DNA of 64,000 nt from Jacaranda mimosifolia (GCA_018894105.1 CM032131.1:3126501-3190500), one strand, 5' to 3'; counted from the stretch's first letter, positions 34,353-44,590 are shown. Program-made: numbers and translations. The notes: generated by a model from the sequence alone, not told the origin.

Positions 34353-36980
34353 ATGAATCTTTCGATGGGCATGAATCCCCTCCATCAACAAGCAAAACCA
34401 CTTTATCTTGCACACTACCCTTGCAAGGGAATATTGAGTACCACAAACACCAACCAAGTCTAGGCAATGCTTAAATTTACTAAGGGGCTTTGCCTTGGCG
34501 ATCATATCTATTGGATTATCCTGTGTAGATACGTTCTCCATATCTATAATACATTCTAATACACTATTTTGGATGAAATTATATCCAACATCAATATGTT
34601 TGATATGTTCATGGTACATTTGGTTCTTGGTAAGATGTATGACACTTTGACTGTCACAAAATACTGAAGTCTTCTTTTGAATCAACCCAAGATCACTCAC
34701 TAAATTCTATGTCTGAATAGCCTCATTTACTGTTTCTCTAATAGACATATACTCAGCTTCTGTGGTATACAAAACAACTTAGCTTGCAAAGTCGCCTTCT
34801 AACTCATGGTATTACCAAAAAGAGTAAAAAAAACAACCTATTAGAGATCTTTTCTTTTCTAAGTCCAAGCATAGTTTGAATTTACATAGTAAACAACTGA
34901 ATCACTTATCTTGACCTAGTCAAAAGTCAAACCAACATTTGCAGTACTCTTCAAATATTTCAAAATTCTTCACTACTTGCCAATGTTTTTTCCCAGGAAA
35001 TATCATGTATCTAATCACCACACTAACAATATGTCAAATGTAATGAATGCGAACCATATACATAATACTACTTAACATTACTTAAATATGGGACACTAGA
35101 CATTTGCTCCATTTCTTCATATGTTTTAGATGACATGCCTGCAAATAACTTGAAATGAGCATCAAACAGAATAGATACATGCTTTGGACCAGTCATGTTA
35201 AAATGTTGAAGAACTTTATCACCATAGGACCATTGAGATAATACAAGATTCCTAACACTTCTATCTCGTATAATCTTCATTGCAAATATCTTATTTGCAG
35301 CACCTAAGTCTTTTATCTCAAATTCATCTATTGGTTGTTTTATCAACATATTAATATGTCACATGCTTTTAGTAGCAAAGCCTGTCATCCACATACAACA
35401 ATTAAACAAAAGAGCTATATGCAGTCTTATGATAAACATAACTATCAGATGCACACGTAAAGTCATTCTGAATCACAAATGTATGAGACCTCTTATACCA
35501 CTATCTAGGGGATTGTTTTAGACCATATAAAGATTTCTTAAGCAAGCAAACATGATTTTCCGTACCTAGAGTGACAAATCTTCGGGTTAATATATTTAAT
35601 GCTCTATGCAATAATGCACTCTTCCCATTTAACTGCTCAAACTCTGAAACATGAAGAGCTATCATAACAAGTAAGACCCTGATATAGTTGTGCTTCTCTA
35701 TTAAAGAGTAACACTTCATTGTAGTCTATCCCTTCATTTTGATTAAAACCTTTTGCCATTAATCATCCCTTATACCTAAGTGCTTCAACCTTTAGAGTGA
35801 TTTTCTTTTTCTTGAAAACCCATTTGCAACTTGCTACCTTCTATTCCTTTGGTATTGGAGTGATTTTCTTTTTCTTGAAAACCCTATTTGCAGCTTGCTA
35901 CCTTCTGTTCCTTTGGTAATGGAATAAGCTCCTAAGTCTAGTTCTTGTGAAGAGGTTCAATTTCTTCACCTATAATACCAACCCACTAATATAATTCTAT
36001 ATTAGAAATAGCATTTTTGTAGCTATGAGGTGCCTACACATCAACTATCTCTGCAACTGATAGGGCATATGTTATAACATTTGTATATCCAAATAGATTC
36101 CGATCAAATAGATTTGCATGTCTCTGTTATTGTCTGATGTGTCTTCTCTCCTTGCTTATTGTAGTGTTATATGGTTGTTGTTGCTTAAGCGCATCATCAA
36201 CATCACCATCTTGACCATGACCTTGAACCTCATTCCTTTCTGAATTACTAGACTGAGCTACTAGACTACCAATCTCAAATTCTAGTTGTACTCTGACATT
36301 ATGATATCTATCTGCTATTGCTTTCTCTTTTTGACTATCTATTCAAGAAGACTCATTAAATGCTATATATACTAATAATTAACTATGGCTACTTTGGACT
36401 ACACCACAGCTTATAGCCATTCACTCTAGATGCGTACCTTAGAAATATGCATTTCTTTGACTTTGGCTCAAGCTTACCATCCCTCACATAAGCATAAGCA
36501 AGACAACTAAACACTCGCAAATTAGAGTTATTAGCAGGAGAACCAGACCATACTTTAAAAAGAGTTTTGCACTCAATAGTAGTAGATGGAGATCTGCTAA
36601 CCAACTAATCAGTTGTATGGATTACTTTAAGCAAAAAATCTTTGCTCATACTTATATGTGGGAGCATACTTCATACCCTATCACAAAGTATTCCATTCAT
36701 GTAGTTTGCAATGCCATTCTATTGTGGCGTTCCTGAACAATTGTAGTGTCCTACTACACCTTCTTTACTATAGAAATCATTAATTGTATGATTGTAAAAT
36801 TCCAACCCATTGTCAGTTCCAAGATGCTTAACCTTATTTTCAGTATGCTTTTCAACCATCATCTTCTACTTAACAAAAGTAGGACATGCCTCATCTTTTG
36901 TTTCTAAAAAATAACCCAAACCATTTTAGAGTAATTATCAATTAAAGTCATAAAGAACTTGGCCACACTCTTTGAAAGAA
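34353..36980 (-). pseudogene. Copia pol: integrase, RT and RNase H
   Basis: Minus-strand pieces in order: integrase with LGTDNGLEF (about 36795-36830) and the C-terminal segment with CLAYAYVRDGKLEPKSKKC (36604-36389); RT with KKSLYGLKQ (about 35530) and the catalytic LLYVDDR (YVDD at 35384-35395); the connection with EIKDLGAANKIFAMKI (about 35310); RNase H with a catalytic-type FCDSQSVIHLTKN stretch and HIKHIDVGYNFIQ (34700-34350). Together these would copy and insert the element. Each piece is separated by stops and frameshifts, so no polyprotein can be made. The lineage within Copia was not determined. Confidence 0.85.
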
Positions 36981-38432
36981 ACTCTATTCAGACCTTATAA
37001 GTATGAATATACATAGTCCAATCTATTGTTGGTCTTATGCACAGCCTTTTTGTTGAACTTCACCATGGTCTATTTGTGGAACATTCAATGTTCACAAAAG
37101 TCTATGGCCTCATTTTTGTACATATCCAAAAAAAAAAATTCTTGCTCAAAATAGATAACCCATGATCGCTCATATGATCAGGTGTAAATGCCTCAATTGA
37201 GACTGATTTTGATTACTACTCCCTAATGCTATAGCAGGTTCCCCTACAACTATACCACCTTGAATAATATGTAGTCTAGAATCTAATTTACCGTTCATGA
37301 GTATCATGAAGCCTTTGCACACTTTGAGAACACAAATTTCTATATGATACTTGAAATCCTACGCATTCAATGTTGAAAGGAAAATCATGTTCCTTTTCAT
37401 TTGTGGAATATGCCAACACTGAATAATTCTTAACATTCCATCAAACATCCTTAATCTGATGTTACCAATCCCATCAATTGATGGTGGATGACCATTACCC
37501 TAAATACAATCTCAATCATCAACTCGTATATAGCGAACAAAGATTGTGAAGACACATGTGGAATGTAGCACTAGAATAAAAAACCCAGGAATTCAGTCCA
37601 AGACCTGAACGCATGGCTAATACTTCTCTTACACCATCACTTTCATCAGAACTACCACATGTATTGACAATATTCGCGGAATTCTCTTGTTGATTACCCT
37701 TATTTTCTTTTAACTAAGGATAGCCTCTCCTAAAGTGACCTTGTTCCCCGCACTCAAAATAATTTGATCATTTAGCTCTAGATTTCATTCTAGCCTTTGA
37801 TTTCTTCCTGTTAGATAAATTTTTCTTAGTTTATGTTCTTCCCATGATCACCAAACTCTCCCATTCTATTCTATCTCTATTCTTATAAAGCTCTTCTTAA
37901 GCTCCTTGAATTTTAGTGCATTACTAATATCATCCAATGAAATACCATCTTTTCTATACAACAAAGTATCAATAAAAAGATTCATAAGGGGTAGCGGCGA
38001 ACACAACACAATTATGGCCTAATCTTCATTCTCATTATTGTTTTCAAGTCTTTAATAATTAAATCAAATTCATCAAGGTGCTGATTTATGGGCATGCCTT
38101 TACTTATTCTAAGATCATACAACCTTTCCATTAGGTAAAGGTGATTTATCAGAATACAGCTCCTCTAATTTCTTTGATGCGTCTGCTGTAGAATTTTCAT
38201 AAGCAATTTCACACAGAACATTATCAGTGATGCTAATAAAAATTGCACTCAAGGACCTCTCTTTCAAATCTATCTCATCCACCTATTTCACGTCCTCTAG
38301 AAATTCCCCATCGATTGCCTTCCATAGTCCTTGCAAAATCAAAGATAATTTCATTGTAATATTCCGTGGACTAAAACTTATTCGGCCATCCAAGTTCTCT
38401 ACCTTATACTTTGTGGAAGATGAACACGCCAT
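36981..38432 (-). pseudogene. Copia gag, zinc knuckle, protease and pre-integrase remnants
   Basis: The minus-strand ATG at 38432-38430 starts MACSSSTKYKVENLDG. It continues with FSPRNITMKLSLILQGLW, DEIDLKERSLSAIFISITD and SKKLEELYSDKS, the expected order of a UBN2-type gag. The zinc knuckle near 37735-37770 reads YFECGEQGHFRRGYPQ: the first Cys of C-x2-C is replaced by Tyr or Phe and the last Cys by Tyr, so it would not bind zinc normally. Protease and pre-integrase sequence follow only as fragments. The start was chosen as the first ATG before the conserved gag motif, about 30 bp from the primer-binding site. Confidence 0.8.
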
Positions 38433-38462
38433 CTTTAAACACTAGGTTATGCGCACAATCTA

Positions 38463-38476
38463 GCTCTTAACACCAA
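38463..38476 (-). promoter_or_regulatory. Degenerate primer-binding site
   Basis: The minus strand reads TTGGTGTTAAGAGC next to the LTR end, against the expected TTGGTATCAGAGC (tRNA-iMet). It is diverged but in the right place. Confidence 0.65.
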
Positions 38477-38477
38477 T

Positions 38478-38679
38478 TGTTATAAAAAATAGCAAATTTC
38501 TATACAAAACCACACAGAGAGAAAAGAAAATTTTGATTCAAGAATTTGACATGGTTTAGCTAGAGATGCCTACATCAACGGACAAGACAGAAAGAAAGTT
38601 TTCCATTATAAAGAAGAAAAAAGTGTATATTTTGATGTTCTTTACAAAACCCTTGATCTACTTGTCTTTTCCCTAAAAT
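38478..38679 (-). repeat. Right (5') LTR of the split Copia element, first part
   Basis: The plus strand starts TGTTATAAAAAATAGC and matches the left LTR block by block (agaatttgacatggtttagc, cttacaaaacccttgatc) until ttttccctaaaat. There the plastid tRNA-Gly sequence begins. The remainder of the LTR resumes near 42101. Confidence 0.8.
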
Positions 38680-38719
38680 GCGGATATAGTCAAATGGTAA
38701 AATTTCTCTTTGCCAAGGA
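38680..38719 (+). pseudogene. trnG-GCC: Plastid trnG-GCC pseudogene, 5' half
   Basis: From GCGGATATAGTC through TTTGCCAAGGA the sequence equals the first 40 bases of plastid tRNA-Gly(GCC), from memory of the conserved gene, apart from G to A in the D arm (GTCAAATGG). It includes the GCC anticodon and is cut by the TRIM insertion at 38720; the 3' part is at about 39309-39333. Confidence 0.85.
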
Positions 38720-39306
38720 ATGGACTAAGTATTGAAAGAGTGACTAGTATATAAGTTTTGGCCAAAGAACTCATGTGCATCCATTGAATATTTCTTTCAG
38801 GCAAGTTGATCATAGCCTAATTTCAAGATGCACTCGGTGGGTTTGGAGGCAATTTTGAATCCAACAGGCTTGCAGGCTCGAGGGTTGACAAATGGTATCA
38901 GAGCCATCACCAGCCGAAATATTAGGAGGTAAGTGCTATACGAGATAAAGTACTATGCGTGTGGGAACCACCTTTTGAACTTACGGGGCAAAGTGCTACA
39001 CACACGAGAGCCACTTATTGACCCTATAGGAGCCATCTCTAGAGTCCTAATGCTTAGTGACTAATCTTGAATCTGTGTCATGCTGCAACGATGATGTCGT
39101 ATTTGAAGGAGGAGTGATTGTGATGCCCCATCCCGCATGGATTAAATATTAAAAGAGTAACTTGTATATAAGTTTTGACTAAAGAACTCACGTGTATCCA
39201 TTAGATATCCCTTTTTGGAAGTTGATCATAACCTAATTTCAAGATGTATTGGTGGGTTTGGAGGCAATTCTCGTGTCCAAGGGGCTCATGGACTCGAGAT
39301 GTGATA
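38720..39306 (+). mobile_element. TRIM (terminal-repeat retrotransposon in miniature) inside trnG
   Basis: Two related direct repeats (38720-38890 and 39119-39306) flank a 228-bp non-coding interior. Directly after the first is TGGTATCAGAGCC (38893-38905), a perfect tRNA-iMet primer-binding site. Directly before the second is a purine tract, gaaggaggagtga (about 39105-39117). The right repeat starts TGTGATGCCCC; the left repeat lacks this first 15-20 bp. It has no coding capacity, so it would have needed proteins from another element. A clear 5-bp target duplication was not found. Confidence 0.85.
38893..38905 (+). promoter_or_regulatory. TRIM primer-binding site
   Basis: TGGTATCAGAGCC matches the 3' end of initiator tRNA-Met. 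It lies two bases after the left terminal repeat, giving the element's direction as plus. Confidence 0.9.
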
Positions 39307-39308
39307 AT

Positions 39309-39333
39309 GTGGATTTGAGAACCCTATCCGTCC
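39309..39333 (+). pseudogene. trnG-GCC: Plastid trnG-GCC pseudogene, 3' end
   Basis: gtggatttgagaaccctatc followed by cgtcc corresponds to the T arm and acceptor 3' strand of plastid tRNA-Gly (GCGGGTTCGATTCCCGCTAT..), with several C-to-T or G-to-A changes and a missing base. It is the piece expected on the far side of the TRIM. Confidence 0.65.
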
Positions 39334-39401
39334 AAGATAAAGGATTAGGTATAGTTGTCGTGATAGTATAGTGAGTCTATCCCCTCTTTTTTCTCTTTTC
39401 T

Positions 39402-39430
39402 AACACCCCCCCCCCCCCAAAAAAAAAGAG
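39402..39430. repeat. Poly-C/poly-A tract in the trnG-trnfM spacer
   Basis: A run of about 14 C is followed by about 9 A. It lies inside the plastid-derived spacer. Confidence 0.9.
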
Positions 39431-39486
39431 GTTAGTTAATTACTAGTTAATAGAGCCAAACCTCTAATTTTTGGATAAAATAAAAA

Positions 39487-39544
39487 ACAGAGCCAAACTT
39501 CAAAGTTATGAGCATTGCGAGCTACCAAACTACCCTACCCCGTG
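39487..39544 (-). pseudogene. trnfM-CAU: Plastid trnfM-CAU pseudogene
   Basis: Reverse-complemented, the segment reads CACGGGGTAGGGTAGTTTGG, then TAGCTCGCAATGCTCATAAC-like sequence. This is the acceptor, D arm and anticodon arm of plastid initiator tRNA-Met with CAT at 39508-39510. The T arm and 3' end are degraded. It sits between trnG and rps14 as in plastomes, about 150 bp from trnG. Confidence 0.8.
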
Positions 39545-39699
39545 CTGAAGAGAATAAGTAAAACCTACTAGACAGAGAAGGATTGAATGTGCCCCTCTAC
39601 CATATCTGTACAAATAGAATAGCACATTTATTTAGAATGGTAAAGAGGCCCTTTATGATAAGAAAAAAAACCCATAGAAATGAAATGAAAGGTTAGTCC

Positions 39700-40002
39700 T
39701 TACCAACTTGATGTTGTTGCTCCTGGCGACAAACATGCTTAAACTATTTTACGAAGTATGTGTTTGGATAATCTAAAGTCTCGATAGTTAGCCTTTGGTC
39801 TTTCGATTAAAAAACAAAAGCGAAGAAGCCATGTAGGTGGACTATTCCGTGGTGGGGATTGTAACTTTCTATAAATTTCCCACTTGTCACTTAATGATGG
39901 AACTTTACTTATTTCTTTCTTTGAGGATCAATGAATCAAATGATATTTCTGTTTCACTTTTTGACTCATTTTCTCCATTTGGATCAAATTTTTCCTTGCC
40001 AT
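39700..40002 (-). pseudogene. rps14: Plastid rps14 pseudogene
   Basis: ATG at 40002-40000 to TAA at 39702-39700 is 303 bp, exactly the usual 100 codons of plastid ribosomal protein S14 of the small subunit. Recognisable blocks are [74 protein letters not shown] and SPGATTSSW. At least two codons have become stops (after HLIH and after KIV), several others have changed, and it keeps full length with no net frameshift. It lies downstream of psaB with the normal short spacer. Confidence 0.93.
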
Positions 40003-40124
40003 AATGGTTTAGGTCTTGTTAGTATCCATGATACAAGTCGAGTCCTAGATGTAGAAATATAAGAAGGGGGGCCTTCTCTCCATCGAAAGAAATGAGATTA
40101 TCGTGGATATAACATATTCAGAAA

Positions 40125-40460
40125 TTAGCCAAATTTTCCCAATGTAGAGGCAATCAAGAAAGCCAAATAAATGAATCTATAACCTACAGAAAAATGGGCT
40201 AATCAAACCAATGTTGCTTGCATAATGGAAAGGGCCACAAGTTTATCTCTTCATCGAATCAAATTGGCTAAATGTGTGCATTCATGAGCCCATGCTAAAG
40301 TTTCAATTAATTCCTGTCAATATCTACCCCAGGAGATTAAGAACATAAATCCAGTAGCCTAAACAAGATGTCCAAATAAGAACATCCATGCTCAGACCAA
40401 TAAATTAACCATTCATACCAAAAGAGTTATATCCATTGATAAGTTGTGAAGAGTTTAACC
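40125..40460 (-). pseudogene. psaB: Plastid psaB pseudogene, 3' end
   Basis: psaB encodes the PsaB core protein of photosystem I. The minus strand contains LNSSQLINGYNSFGMNG, a WSEHGCSYLDILFRLLDLCS-like frame-shifted part, IETLAWAHE, LANLIR, VALSIMQAT and a GKFG end with the stop at 40125. In this copy NUPT decay has introduced stops and frameshifts. It is interrupted at 40461 by a CACTA-type element with an ACC duplication, and the upstream part resumes at 41582. Confidence 0.93.
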
Positions 40461-41581
40461 CACTACAAAAAAATATGCTTTTTGCTACAATATGTTTTAC
40501 TTCACTAAGAATAATATAGTAAAAAATGATTATTTGCTATGATTTTCCTATTGTAGTATAAAATCCCAAATGTGTGGTAAATTTTATATTAAATAATACA
40601 CTTCAACTTATCATAGTAAAAATAAATTTATTACTATAATTTTTATGTGAGGTGAATAATATGTTATATTTACTACAATTTAATATAAACCATGGCAAAA
40701 AGTTAATGAATTAACCACATTTTTCCTTAGTGAAATAAAAATAATGAAACTTGTAAAAATTTGACAGCAAAGATTAAGATCTTAAATAAAAAAATTTCAC
40801 TAAAAAAGAAGGTAAAACATATTGGAAAAAAATATTTATTTAATTAATTGAATTCTAAGTTAGCAAATAAAACCCCCCAAAAAATTCCAAACAACTCATG
40901 GTTTTAATTACTAAAATCGGAGAAAAAATAAAATTCTCCCCAATTTTATTTATTAAAAAAGTTGATTGATTAACCAAATGCTAAATTTAGCTAGTTAGCA
41001 AAGTTCCTCAAAATAGTAGAAAACCTCAAATTTCATAGTAAAATAAAAAATTGCCTCCAAAAATTTTTATTATAAAAAAATTAAATAATTAGTCAAATAA
41101 ATTTAAATTAGCTAATTAGCAACAGAGTGGCCATTGGCCTCGTAGCATCACCTCCACACAAATAAGAATAAGGTCAAGAGTTCAAGTTCTGATGAATGCG
41201 TATGAATAAATAAATTCCTCAAACCTCAAAAATTAATTTGCTTTTACCACATTTAATTGTAGTGAGAAATAATTAAATATTTACTATGTTTTGTCAAGTT
41301 TGGAAATTAACTAATATATACTACACTTTTTTTAATTTTGATAAAGGATAGTGGTGTATTTGATAGCCTTTTCCGACACATTAAATTTGTAGTAATTGAA
41401 GATAATTTTGTAGTAAAAGTCAATTTCTACGGTTAAAAAAGTGTAGCAAAGTTTTTACCTCGTTCTCAACGCCTACAGCTTGAAAAGTGTAACACAAGCA
41501 TAGTTAATAACTTTTTGGTACATTTAATTACTATTTACTGTACATATTTAGTGATAGTAAAATGTATATTTTTTTGTAGTG
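40461..41581. mobile_element. Non-autonomous CACTA element, 1.12 kb, inside psaB
   Basis: The left end is CACTACAAAAAAATATGC; the reverse complement of the right end is CACTACAAAAAAATATACAT. The flanking trinucleotides are ACC on both sides (40458-40460 and 41582-41584), a correct CACTA-type 3-bp duplication. psaB reading resumes exactly across the insertion (WLRYYLW then LNSSQLING). Subterminal words (ttgctac, ttactac, gtagtaa) repeat at both ends. It contains no transposase. A short tRNA-like stretch (ggtcaagagttcaagttctg near 41171) is noted only. Confidence 0.92.
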
Positions 41582-42100
41582 ACCATAAATAATATCTTAG
41601 CCAGCCCATTAATTAAGTGGAAGATTCATTAAACTGTGAAACGTTACCCTACCACAATGTGATGTGCTTCCAATGCCAATAAAAAGTAACACATTCACTA
41701 GTATTTAACATCAACAAATTTGCCAAATAAAGTGGGTCTCATGCCGAAATATCACATGTACCTCCTCAGTCGGGCCATCGCACGGAATACTATAACCAAA
41801 CCCATCCAATAGTATTTAACATCCAAAAATCTGCCAAATAAAATGCGTCCCATGCTGAAATACCACAGTACCCCCTCAGCCCGAGCATTGCAGGGAAAAC
41901 TATAACCAAAATCCTTTTTATCTGGCATTAACTTGGAATTGTATGCATCTAAAGCAGCATTTACTAAAATCAGTATGTAAATCCAAAGCAATAGCATGAC
42001 CAAAAAGTTTCCAGGCCTTATTGTTAAGAATAATGAATTAGTATTTTCATTAACAACATTTAAACAATGGGGCAACCAGATGCTTCCACCTACATATTTA
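41582..42100 (-). pseudogene. psaB: Plastid psaB pseudogene, upstream part, with tandem duplication
   Basis: The minus strand reads [31 protein letters not shown] and [20 protein letters not shown], close to the PsaB region that follows its luminal loop. It then runs on through a 110-bp block that is present twice (41807-41910 and 41697-41800), each ending in a MLNT-type motif, followed by HWKHITLW, GNVSQFNESST and LMGWLRYYLW. The duplication is not part of normal psaB. Total psaB here covers roughly the last 40 percent of the gene. The left limit is set by the ACC duplication. Confidence 0.9.
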
Positions 42101-42274
42101 GGCTAAATGGGTCCAAAACAAAAGTCATACTGTGGGGGACTTCCCCCTCCCAGCCCCCATGATCGGCTGGTGCCCTTCACTACTAAGATAGATATCCAAT
42201 CTTTTATCCAATTTAGGTTACACTACGGGCTTTTTAGGTTGGATCATAATTCAATCCACCAAATTCAAGCCGCA
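42101..42274 (-). repeat. Right LTR of the split Copia element, second part
   Basis: Matches the end of the left LTR (about 34200-34352) at roughly 70-75 percent by eye, through ..ccaatcttttatccaattt, gggctttttaggttggatca and tccaccaaattca. A GC-rich filler (gtgggggacttccccctccc) is not found in the left LTR. The boundary with the psaB remnant is uncertain by about 20 bp. Confidence 0.65.
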
Positions 42275-42420
42275 TTAAAAAGAAGTTGAAATATCAATTA
42301 ACACAGTTAAAAACTTTAATGAACGAGTTTCTAACTTATTTTTAAAATTTTAATGAACTTTTATAATTTTAATCAAGTCATTACTGAATTATCATTATTA
42401 ATATTTTATTAATTTCAATT

Positions 42421-43256
42421 AAAGGTGTCAAAATCAAACCCATTCCGATAACCCAACCACGACCGACCTGAAAAATATCATGTTTGGGTTTGTTGTTTCA
42501 AGTTTGGGTCAAATTAGGTCGGACCCAAACTGACCTAAGAAAAAGAATAAGGTTTGGTATCGGGTCAACCCGCTAAACCTGAAAATAACAAGCGGGTGAC
42601 CCAATAAACCTAACCCAACCCAACCTAATCCGAAAATAATTGGCCAATTAAAAATAAAATTTAAATTTAAAAAATTTATATCCAATACACATATCAAAAG
42701 AAGATTTCTTCGTGGAGTTTTGGGCTATGAATTAATGGAGGAAACTAGCTATTGGTGCAAAGAAGATTTAGGATTTGATGGTTGTTATCAAAATTGTCTT
42801 TGGACTTTAATTTGATGTTTTATCTTTGGACTTTAATTTTTACTATTTAGTATTTAATTATGCATTGATGGTTGTCATCAAAATTGTTTATTGAATAATG
42901 ATTTATTACTTTTTGTATTTGGAATAATTATGGACATAACTAGTTTTAAAGTTATTATATTTCTTACTTTTTTAGACCTTAATAATTATGTAGAATTATA
43001 AATTTTATTGGTAGATCAAACTTCTAATAAATTATAATATTGAAATTTATAAATATAAAAAATAAAATATATAGATCGGGTTGGGTTGAATCTGGTTTGT
43101 TAGGTTATTGGGTAACTTTATAGAAAATCAAGATAACCCAAACCTGACTCGATTTTTTGCGGGTCATGTTAGAGTTGAGCTTCTTGGGTTTAGCAATGGA
43201 GGTAGGGGTATAATATAAAAATAGCAAATCCAAACCCACCCAAATTGACAGCCTTT
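42421..43256. mobile_element. Putative hAT-like non-autonomous element
   Basis: The left end AAAGGTGTCAAAATC and the reverse complement of the right end, AAAGGCTGTCAATTTG, resemble each other. The subterminal regions are rich in ggttgggt, gggttt and aacccaacc words on both sides, a pattern common in small plant hAT elements. No 8-bp target duplication was found. It has no coding sequence. Confidence 0.5.
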
Positions 43257-43666
43257 TTATCATGTTATTTTTAAAATAAAAATTCAACATTTCAAAAATA
43301 AATTATAAAATATAGAAACTTAATTTACCCAAACGCTGTCTTAATTAATATTGATACTCTATTTATGGTCGGCCGAGGACATTGAAGCCACCAGGGACAT
43401 GAGCGAGTTTGATCAATGATCGTTCAGTCACTACAGAAGAAAAAATGCGTCCTGTGGTTTTTTCCTGGGTAGGACCAAGTCCATTGTGCTAAATGCAACA
43501 CGTGTTCAACTATCAAAGGAATATGTCGGCCAAATGTATATTTAAGAAAAAGATATACATATATATATATATTATATGAAAATGTAAAATTAAATATTAA
43601 ATTAAAATAAAAGTTTTGAATTACTATGTGACGGTCTGTGCACTCAAAGGTGACGTTATATATTTA

Positions 43667-44103
43667 AGGCTTGTTTGTTTAGGCATATAGGATTAGACAA
43701 AATTCATATACTAATGATATATAAGCTAGAAATGGTATTCAATACCATATAATCTATTGTTTATTTTGATTTTAGAAATTGGTGATATCCGGCACTTGAT
43801 ATTATATAATGTTTAGTTAGCAAGATTACTCAATATGATTACACTTTATAAGAAGAAAAATTTCTAAAATGATGGTAAGGGTTTTCATATGAGGGATAAG
43901 AATGACTTTTTCATTCCTTATCATATCATATTTAAAAAGATAGAAAATGGATCAAGCTATCTTGATCTGATCTATAAACCAACTTGATCCATAATACCAT
44001 GTCAGGCCATAAAAGTATCATAAGCCATAAAAATATAAAGCAAATAAAAGATAAAGCTTAAAAATGTATCTATTATGTCTTATCATGTGAAATAAACAAG
44101 TCC
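43667..44103. mobile_element. Tourist-like MITE (PIF/Harbinger type), 437 bp
   Basis: The left end AGGCTTGTTTGTTTAG and the reverse complement of the right end, GGACTTGTTTATTTCA, are similar with a one-base offset, and both are flanked by TTA (43664-43666 and 44104-44106). TTA/TAA is the usual PIF/Harbinger target duplication. No coding sequence is present. Confidence 0.65.
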
Positions 44104-44276
44104 TTATAGTATTGGGTGGAGAGACCTTAACCTCCCTTGTGATCTTTGATATAGTTCTCGTTCAATTCCCAGATTCAAATTATTGTGTCAATTTTGCAGT
44201 CTAGAACTTGATCATCCTTCAATATTTGGATATCCCCCTATTAACTTTATTTGCTAATTAAAAATATATGCCAATT

Positions 44277-44590
44277 TTATATATTTGATATATATTTATG
44301 ATGTGAAATATAAAATTTTACTATCTATATACATGAAATGGAATAGAAGATGGAATAGGAAATGAGATAGAAAATTTAAACCGGTACCAAAGATAAAAAA
44401 TGTCTAGATTTCTACATTTAAATTATAAAAGTATAACTCACGCAGTTGGGTGAACAAACTCAAACATTTCAAATTTAAGACAATAAAATTTTATATTTCA
44501 CATCATAAATATATATCAAATATATAAATTTGGTTTAAATTCTCTATTTCATTTTCTATTCCATCTTCTATTCCATTTCATGTATATATG
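44277..44590. repeat. Inverted repeats in permuted order
   Basis: Block A (44277-44321) and block B (44326-44381) recur as their reverse complements A' (44484-44526) and B' (44531-44590), but in the order A-B-spacer-A'-B'. A simple foldback element would give A-B-spacer-B'-A'. B contains atgaaatggaatagaagatg; A contains gatatatatttatgatgtga. Confidence 0.85.

Larger units (their letters stand above)
38680..42100. other. Nuclear insertion of plastid DNA (NUPT)
   Basis: The block runs trnG-GCC (plus), trnfM-CAU (minus), rps14 (minus), psaB (minus), the order and orientation found in most angiosperm plastomes. Without the TRIM and the CACTA element it is about 1.7 kb of contiguous plastid DNA. 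All four genes are decayed, with many C-to-T and G-to-A changes, which is expected of methylated nuclear DNA. It lies between two parts of a Copia LTR, so it entered the nucleus after that Copia element. The right edge is fuzzy within about 20 bp. Confidence 0.9.
33874..42274 (-). mobile_element. Copia element with its 5' LTR split by plastid DNA
   Basis: The left LTR (33874-34352) and the right LTR bracket minus-strand gag, integrase, RT and RNase H (34353-38432). The right LTR is in two parts, 38478-38679 and about 42101-42274, separated by plastid DNA carrying two further insertions. Part one matches the left LTR from TGTTATgAAAAA to the CCCTTnATC and TTTTCCC words. Part two matches its far end (cttttatttaattcaagttg against cttttatccaatttaggtta, then taggttgg and tccaccaaattca). 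No convincing 5-bp target duplication remains. All reading frames are broken. Confidence 0.8.

Noticed and set aside
38680..38719. Functional nuclear or plastid tRNA-Gly gene
   Set aside because: Only the 5' half is present at this point; the 3' half is interrupted by a TRIM and mutated.
40461..41581. Full CACTA element with its own transposase
   Set aside because: Only 1.1 kb with no transposase motif in any frame; kept as non-autonomous.
42421..43256. hAT element with an 8-bp target duplication
   Set aside because: Candidate flanks (tttcaatt and ttatcatg) do not match, so the duplication is not claimed; only the inverted ends support the entry.
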